Source: an uncultured Pseudomonadota bacterium
Lineage (GTDB): Bacteria; Pseudomonadota; Gammaproteobacteria; Burkholderiales; Usitatibacteraceae
Direction of reading: 5' to 3'
NCBI GenBank assembly: GCA_937898635.1
Contig: CALEJW010000082.1
Location: 1 to 7,243, forward strand
DNA: 7,243 nt
In this document: positions 1-7,243 of the stretch, one piece after another
Layout of the letters: each line of letters starts with the position of its first letter
Position numbering within the stretch: position 1 is the first letter of the stretch
Notes under the pieces: model-generated
What the model was told of the DNA's origin: nothing
The model's input: the letters and a program-made list of their open reading frames with translations, nothing else
The model's database searches: none
Translations under genes and position numbers: made by a program

Positions 1-3976
<3,976 letters not shown>

Positions 3977-3980
<4 letters not shown>

Positions 3981-4005
3981 CTGGTATGAGCTAAACCCCT
4001 AAACT
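3977..4005 (+). promoter_or_regulatory. Predicted sigma70-type promoter of the str operon
   Basis: The -35 box TTGACT (3977-3982, 5 of 6 to consensus) is followed by an exactly 17-nt spacer and a -10 box TAAACT (4000-4005, 4 of 6, including the key A at position 2 and T at position 6). The -35 box overlaps the rpoC TGA stop (3978-3980). This short stretch is much more A+T-rich than its surroundings, which fits a promoter. Transcription would start around 4010-4013, giving a leader of about 85 nt before rpsL. The boxes are seen directly; activity is inferred. It would let rpsL-rpsG-fusA-tuf be expressed apart from rpoBC. Confidence 0.6.
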
Positions 4006-4017
4006 TGAGAGCTTTTT

Positions 4018-4048
4018 TCCGTCGCCTCCTTCCACGGGCGGCGACGGA
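4018..4048 (+). promoter_or_regulatory. Strong RNA hairpin in the rpsL leader
   Basis: TCCGTCGCC (4018-4026) pairs perfectly with GGCGACGGA (4040-4048), giving a 9-bp stem. The 13-nt interior can add two or three more pairs (C4028-G4038, C4029-G4037, perhaps T4030-G4036) after one mismatch. No T-run follows, so it does not look like an intrinsic terminator in this direction. It lies just downstream of the predicted start site, so it would fold near the 5' end of the str mRNA, or in the rpoC-rpsL linker of a readthrough transcript. Possible roles are mRNA stabilisation, nuclease processing or translational control; these are inferences. Confidence 0.5.
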
Positions 4049-4071
4049 TCCCGGCTTCCGAGAGGGGGTCC
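4046..4071 (+). promoter_or_regulatory. Second, overlapping leader stem
   Basis: GGATCCC (4046-4052) can pair with GGGGTCC (4065-4071): seven pairs including one G-U wobble, with a 12-nt loop. It shares bases 4046-4048 with the foot of the stronger upstream hairpin, so the two full-length stems compete for three bases but could coexist if each is shortened. The pairing is seen in the sequence; a switching role is speculative. Confidence 0.25.
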
Positions 4072-4095
4072 GGAACGACCATCGGACGGAAAAAC

Positions 4096-4473
4096 ATGCC
4101 CACGATCAATCAGTTGCTTCGCAAGCCGCGCCAGAAGACCGTCACCAAGAGCAAGGTGCCGGCCCTGGGCGGAAGCCCCCAGAAGCGGGGCGTCTGCACG
4201 CGCGTGTACACGACCACGCCGAAGAAGCCGAACTCGGCCCTCCGGAAGGTCGCCAAGGTGCGCCTCACCAACGGCTACGAGGTCATCAGCTACATCGGCG
4301 GCGAAGGGCACAACCTCCAGGAGCACTCGGTGGTGCTCATCCGCGGCGGCCGCGTGAAGGACCTGCCGGGCGTGCGCTACCACATGGTCCGCGGCAGCCT
4401 GGACACCGCGGGCGTGAAGGACCGCAAGCAGTCGCGCTCGAAGTACGGCGCCAAGCGCCCGAAGGCCGCGTAG
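4096..4473 (+). CDS. rpsL: 30S ribosomal protein S12
   Basis: S12 is a 30S protein at the decoding centre; it helps monitor codon-anticodon pairing and is the classic site of streptomycin-resistance mutations. The product is 125 residues (E. coli 124) and aligns from the first residue. The conserved core is present: PQKRGVCTRVYTTTPKKPN at 28-46, then SALRK and the GGEGHNLQEHS stretch near 68-78. Residues 43 and 88 are both lysine (AAG codons at 4222 and 4357), the streptomycin-sensitive state, and P91 is also wild type. D89, the residue methylthiolated by RimO in E. coli, is present. Residue 27 is Ser where E. coli has Cys. The ATG is supported by family length; the ribosome binding site is weak (GGA at 4088-4090, 5 nt before ATG). 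The stop is TAG, with an in-frame TGA at 4480. It is the first gene of the str operon. Confidence 0.99.
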   Translation: MPTINQLLRKPRQKTVTKSKVPALGGSPQKRGVCTRVYTTTPKKPNSALRKVAKVRLTNGYEVISYIGGEGHNLQEHSVVLIRGGRVKDLPGVRYHMVRGSLDTAGVKDRKQSRSKYGAKRPKAA

Positions 4474-4489
4474 GCCGGATGAACCGGCC
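4473..4489 (+). promoter_or_regulatory. Hairpin in the rpsL-rpsG intercistronic spacer
   Basis: GGCCGG (4473-4478) and CCGGCC (4484-4489) form a perfect 6-bp G+C stem with the 5-nt loop ATGAA. The stem begins on the last base of the rpsL TAG stop. No T-run follows, so it is not an intrinsic terminator. In E. coli the S12-S7 spacer RNA is where S7 binds to repress its own translation. This spacer is 57 nt, shorter than in E. coli, so a comparable role is possible but unproven. Confidence 0.45.
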
Positions 4490-4498
4490 CGAGGCCGC

Positions 4499-4523
4499 CT
4501 GAACGATATCTACTGAACGGATA
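4499..4523 (+). repeat. Imperfect direct repeat upstream of rpsG
   Basis: CTGAACGATA (4499-4508) recurs as CTGAACGGATA (4513-4523), differing by one inserted G, at a spacing of 14 nt. The second copy carries the only Shine-Dalgarno-like bases for rpsG (GGA at 4519-4521, 9 nt before the ATG). The repeat is directly visible. Whether it is a duplicated protein or ribosome contact site or chance is unknown. Confidence 0.4.
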
Positions 4524-4530
4524 GAAACCT

Positions 4531-5001
4531 ATGCCCCGCCGCAGAGAAGTCCCGAAGCGCGAGATCCTGCCGGATCCCAAGTTCAAGAGCGAGGAAGTCG
4601 CGAAGTTCATCAATGTCCTGATGACGCGCGGCAAGAAGAGCGTGGCCGAGCGGATCATGTACGGCGCGCTCGACCAGATCGCCAAGAAGTCGGGCAAGGA
4701 TCCCTTCGAGGTATTCGGCGCGGCGATCAACAACGTGAGGCCGATGGTGGAAGTGAAGAGCCGTCGGGTCGGCGGCGCGAACTACCAGGTCCCGGTCGAG
4801 GTCCGGCCGATCCGCCGCACCGCGCTCGCGATGCGCTGGCTGCGCGAGGCCGCCCGCAAGCGCGGCGAGAAGAGCATGGGCCAGCGCCTGGCCAACGAGC
4901 TGCTGGAGGCCGCGGAAGGCCGCGGCGGCGCGGTGAAGAAGCGCGAGGAAGTGCACCGCATGGCGGAGGCGAACAAGGCGTTCGCCCACTACCGCTTCTA
5001 G
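4531..5001 (+). CDS. rpsG: 30S ribosomal protein S7
   Basis: S7 is the primary 16S rRNA-binding protein that nucleates assembly of the 30S head and lies near the E site. The product is 156 residues, the usual short form, ending in the typical AHYRF. It has the basic N-terminus MPRRR, the ILPDPKF motif at 12-18, the VEVKSRRVGG to VPVEVRP beta-hairpin at about 73-92, and the helical stretch AMRWLREAARKRGEKSM, followed by VKKREEVHRMAEANKAF near the C-terminus. The ATG matches the family start. The ribosome binding site is poor (GGA, 9 nt upstream), so coupling to rpsL translation or help from ribosomal protein S1 is plausible. In E. coli, S7 is the autogenous repressor of this operon. The stop is a single TAG, and no other in-frame stop occurs before fusA. 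Confidence 0.99.
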   Translation: MPRRREVPKREILPDPKFKSEEVAKFINVLMTRGKKSVAERIMYGALDQIAKKSGKDPFEVFGAAINNVRPMVEVKSRRVGGANYQVPVEVRPIRRTALAMRWLREAARKRGEKSMGQRLANELLEAAEGRGGAVKKREEVHRMAEANKAFAHYRF

Positions 5002-5013
5002 ACGAAGAAACCC

Positions 5014-5041
5014 GCCGCGAGCCGCCTGCTGGCTCGGCGGC
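5014..5041 (+). promoter_or_regulatory. Hairpin in the rpsG-fusA spacer
   Basis: GCCGC plus GAGCC (5014-5023) pairs with GGCTC (5031-5035) and GCGGC (5037-5041), with G5036 as a single bulge: ten G+C-rich pairs closing a 7-nt loop (5024-5030). The downstream bases carry no T-run, so it is not a classical intrinsic terminator. It ends 13 nt before the fusA Shine-Dalgarno and leaves that site free. It could set the S7:EF-G ratio by pausing, processing or limiting ribosome carry-over; this is inference. Confidence 0.5.
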
Positions 5042-5053
5042 ACCGAGAAGACA

Positions 5054-5067
5054 TAAGGCATACCGTG
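5054..5067 (+). promoter_or_regulatory. Ribosome binding site and GTG start of fusA
   Basis: TAAGG (5054-5058) matches the 5' part of the Shine-Dalgarno consensus and lies 6 nt before the GTG at 5065-5067. The next codons read ARKTPIDRYRNIGI, the family N-terminus. The first in-frame ATG downstream is Met40, beyond the G1 loop. The GTG is therefore the start. Confidence 0.85.
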
Positions 5068-7170
5068 GCCCGCAAGACTCCCATCGACCGCTACCGCAAC
5101 ATCGGCATCTCGGCGCACATCGACGCCGGGAAGACCACGACCACGGAGCGCATCCTGTTCTACACGGGCGTCTCGCACAAGATGGGCGAGGTGCACGACG
5201 GCGCCGCGGTCATGGACTGGATGGAGCAGGAGCGCGAGCGGGGCATCACGATCACGTCGGCCGCCACCACCTGCTTCTGGAAGGGGATGGACGGGCAGTT
5301 CCCGGAGCACCGCGTCAACATCATCGACACGCCCGGCCACGTCGACTTCACGATCGAGGTCGAGCGGTCGATGCGCGTGCTCGACGGCGCGTGCATGGTC
5401 TACTGCGCCGTGGGCGGCGTGCAGCCCCAGTCCGAGACGGTCTGGCGCCAGGCCAACAAGTACGGCGTGCCGCGCCTGGCGTTCGTGAACAAGATGGACC
5501 GCACCGGCGCGAACTTCTTCAAGGTCTACGACCAGATGAAGAGCCGCCTGAAGGCGAACACCGTGCCCATCCAGGTGCCCATCGGCGCCGAGGACAAGTT
5601 CGAGGGCGTGATCGACCTCGTGCGCATGAAGGCCCTCTACTGGGACGAGGCGTCCCAGGGCATGAAGTTCGAGCTGCGCGACATTCCCGCCGACCTCGCC
5701 GACCTGGCGAAGGAGTGGCACGAAAAGATGGTCGAGAGCGCCGCCGAGGCGAGCGAAGATCTCATGAACAAGTACCTCGAGTCGGGCGAGCTCTCGATCG
5801 AGGAAGTGAAGCACGGCCTGCGCACGCGCACGATCGCGGGCGAGATCGTCCCGATGCTTTGCGGCTCGGCGTTCAAGAACAAGGGCGTCCAGGCGATGCT
5901 CGACGCGGTGATCGAGTACCTGCCCGCCCCGACGGACATCCCGCCGGTCACCGGCGAGCTCGAGAACGGCGGCGAGGCCGAGCGCCGGGCGGCCGACGAC
6001 GAGCCTTTCGCCGGCCTCGCCTTCAAGATCATGACCGACCCGTTCGTCGGCCAGCTCATCTTCTTCCGCGTCTACTCCGGCGTGGTGAACTCGGGCGACA
6101 CGATCTACAACCCGATCAAGTCCAAGAAGGAGCGCATCGGCCGGATCCTGCAGATGCACGCCAACCAGCGCGAGGAGATCAAGGAAGTCCGCGCGGGCGA
6201 CATCGCGGCGGCCGTCGGCCTGCGCGAGGCGACGACGGGCGACACGCTGTGCAGCCCCGACAAGGTCATCATCCTCGAGCGCATGGTGTTCCCGGAGCCC
6301 GTGATCTCCCAGGCCGTCGAGCCCAAGACCAAGGCCGACCAGGAAAAGATGGGGATCGCGCTCAACCGCCTGGCCCAGGAGGACCCGTCGTTCCGCGTCC
6401 GCACGGACGAGGAAAGCGGGCAGACGATCATCGCCGGCATGGGCGAGCTGCACCTCGAGATCCTGGTCGACCGCATGCGCCGCGAGTTCGGCGTGGAGGC
6501 GAGCGTGGGCAAGCCCCAGGTCGCCTACCGGGAGACGATCCGCAAGGCGGTGCCGGAGGTCGAGGGCAAGTTCATCAAGCAATCGGGCGGCCGCGGGCAG
6601 TACGGCCACGTGGTGCTCAAGGTGGAGCCCCAGGAGGCGGGAAAGGGTTTCGAGTTCGTCGACGCGATCAAGGGCGGCGCCGTGCCCCGCGAGTTCATCC
6701 CCGCGGTCGAGAAGGGATTGCGCGAGACGCTGCCGAGCGGCGTGCTGGCCGGATATCCGGTGGTCGACGTGAAGGTGACGCTGCACTACGGCTCGTACCA
6801 CGAGGTCGACTCGAACGAGAACGCGTTCAAGATGGCCGCCTCCATCGGCTTCAAGGAGGGCATGCGGCGGGCGAGCCCCGTGCTCCTCGAGCCCATGATG
6901 GCCGTCGAAGTCGAGACCCCGGAGGACTACGCCGGCACCGTCATGGGCGACCTGTCGTCGCGCCGCGGGATGGTGCAGGGCATGGACGACATGCCCGGCG
7001 GCGGCAAGGTGATCAAGGCCGAGGTGCCGCTCTCCGAGATGTTCGGCTACTCGACGAGCCTGCGCTCCGCGACCCAGGGCCGCGCCACGTACACGATGGA
7101 ATTCAAGCATTACTCGGAGGCGCCGAAGAACGTCGCCGAGGCGATCATCAACCAGAAAGCTGCAGCCTGA
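5065..7170 (+). CDS. fusA: Translation elongation factor G
   Basis: EF-G is the cytoplasmic GTPase that drives tRNA-mRNA translocation and, with RRF, ribosome recycling. The product is 701 residues (E. coli 704). The G-domain motifs are intact: G1 AHIDAGKT at 17-24, G2 RGITI at 59-63, G3 DTPGH at 88-92 with catalytic His92, G4 NKMD at 142-145 and G5 GSAF near 267-270. Domains II and III follow (about 290-480), then domain IV with loop SGGRGQYGHV at 507-516 and the HYGSYHEVDSNE segment from 574, then domain V to the C-terminus. The GTG start has a good ribosome binding site. It is more similar in wording to the canonical fusA of Betaproteobacteria than to the fusA2 type, and its place in the str operon agrees. 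The 63-nt spacer upstream and 18-nt spacer downstream indicate co-transcription with rpsG and tuf. It uses no TTA, CTA or TCA codon up to 7110, reflecting strong G+C codon bias. Confidence 0.99.
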   Translation: MARKTPIDRYRNIGISAHIDAGKTTTTERILFYTGVSHKMGEVHDGAAVMDWMEQERERGITITSAATTCFWKGMDGQFPEHRVNIIDTPGHVDFTIEVERSMRVLDGACMVYCAVGGVQPQSETVWRQANKYGVPRLAFVNKMDRTGANFFKVYDQMKSRLKANTVPIQVPIGAEDKFEGVIDLVRMKALYWDEASQGMKFELRDIPADLADLAKEWHEKMVESAAEASEDLMNKYLESGELSIEEVKHGLRTRTIAGEIVPMLCGSAFKNKGVQAMLDAVIEYLPAPTDIPPVTGELENGGEAERRAADDEPFAGLAFKIMTDPFVGQLIFFRVYSGVVNSGDTIYNPIKSKKERIGRILQMHANQREEIKEVRAGDIAAAVGLREATTGDTLCSPDKVIILERMVFPEPVISQAVEPKTKADQEKMGIALNRLAQEDPSFRVRTDEESGQTIIAGMGELHLEILVDRMRREFGVEASVGKPQVAYRETIRKAVPEVEGKFIKQSGGRGQYGHVVLKVEPQEAGKGFEFVDAIKGGAVPREFIPAVEKGLRETLPSGVLAGYPVVDVKVTLHYGSYHEVDSNENAFKMAASIGFKEGMRRASPVLLEPMMAVEVETPEDYAGTVMGDLSSRRGMVQGMDDMPGGGKVIKAEVPLSEMFGYSTSLRSATQGRATYTMEFKHYSEAPKNVAEAIINQKAAA

Positions 7171-7177
7171 AATTCAC

Positions 7178-7191
7178 GAGGAATCGAAATG
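7178..7191 (+). promoter_or_regulatory. Ribosome binding site and ATG start of tuf
   Basis: GAGGAA (7178-7183) is the best Shine-Dalgarno match in the window and lies 5 nt before the ATG at 7189-7191. It follows the fusA TGA by only 7 nt, so ribosomes ending on fusA could reinitiate on tuf. Confidence 0.85.
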
Positions 7192-7243
7192 GCAAAGAGC
7201 AAGTTCGAGCGGACGAAGCCGCACGTGAACGTGGGGACGATCG
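7189..7243 (+). CDS. tuf: Translation elongation factor Tu (3'-truncated by window edge)
   Basis: EF-Tu carries aminoacyl-tRNA to the ribosomal A site as a GTP complex. Only 18 codons plus one base are present, reading MAKSKFERTKPHVNVGTI, which is the highly conserved EF-Tu N-terminus just before the G1 loop (GHVDHGKT, outside the window). The family is usually 394-397 residues, so about 95% is missing. It lies 18 nt after fusA with a strong ribosome binding site, in the usual str-operon order. Proteobacteria often carry a second tuf copy elsewhere; this window cannot show whether that is so here. Confidence 0.97.
   Translation, partial: MAKSKFERTKPHVNVGTI

Noticed and set aside
3989..4018. 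Possible intrinsic terminator after rpoC (AGCT at 3989-3992 and 4010-4013, then a run of six T to 4018)
   Set aside because: The stem is only four pairs with a 17-nt loop, too weak for termination, and the same bases are better explained as the promoter region.
4005..4502. A 165-codon frame across the rpsL leader and rpsL
   Set aside because: It is an overlapping shadow of rpsL without family features; the rpsL frame matches S12 along its full length.
4479..4502. Seven-codon mini-ORF MNRPEAA starting in the rpsL-rpsG hairpin loop
   Set aside because: There is no clear ribosome binding site, the start is buried in the stem-loop, and so short a frame is expected by chance.
4510..7110. An 866-codon open frame on the minus strand, antisense to rpsG and fusA
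   Set aside because: Its codons lie exactly opposite those of rpsG and fusA, so it stays open simply because those genes avoid TTA, CTA and TCA. Its translation is a low-complexity mix rich in His, Leu, Ala, Arg, Asp and Val with no recognisable domain.

Overview
The window holds a conserved information-processing block from a G+C-rich proteobacterium, all on the + strand and tightly packed: the 3' ~95% of rpoC (RNA polymerase beta'), then the streptomycin (str) operon rpsL (S12), rpsG (S7), fusA (EF-G) and the first 18 codons of tuf (EF-Tu). The contiguity of rpoC with rpsL-rpsG-fusA-tuf, together with protein wording I recognise from memory (for example the RpoC stretches around the clamp coiled coil and the FusA N-terminus), fits Betaproteobacteria best. 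Gammaproteobacteria of the Pseudomonas type share the same order, so I hold the class assignment at moderate confidence and give no genus.

Layout: 1-3980 rpoC, cut at the left edge; 3981-4095 a 115-nt spacer with a good sigma70-type promoter whose -35 box overlaps the rpoC stop codon, followed by a strong RNA hairpin in the predicted leader; 4096-4473 rpsL; a 57-nt spacer with a GC-rich hairpin on the rpsL stop and an imperfect direct repeat; 4531-5001 rpsG; a 63-nt spacer with another hairpin; 5065-7170 fusA, starting with GTG; an 18-nt spacer; 7189-7243 the start of tuf. No stretch over 300 bases lacks a gene. I saw no tRNA or rRNA genes, mobile elements, CRISPR arrays, or convincing minus-strand genes.

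Functionally, the genes join transcription (beta' active site) with the decoding centre of the 30S subunit (S12, S7) and the two elongation GTPases. The str genes are probably transcribed both by readthrough from the rpoBC unit and from the local promoter. The intercistronic hairpins are the natural candidates for post-transcriptional control, as is known for the S12-S7 spacer in E. coli.

I found no novel or accessory system. The proteins look intact and ordinary, with all checked catalytic and binding residues present. What merits a second look is regulatory: the promoter embedded at the rpoC stop, the structured leader, the structured spacers, and the fact that rpsG-fusA-tuf are in one reading frame, separated by single stop codons.
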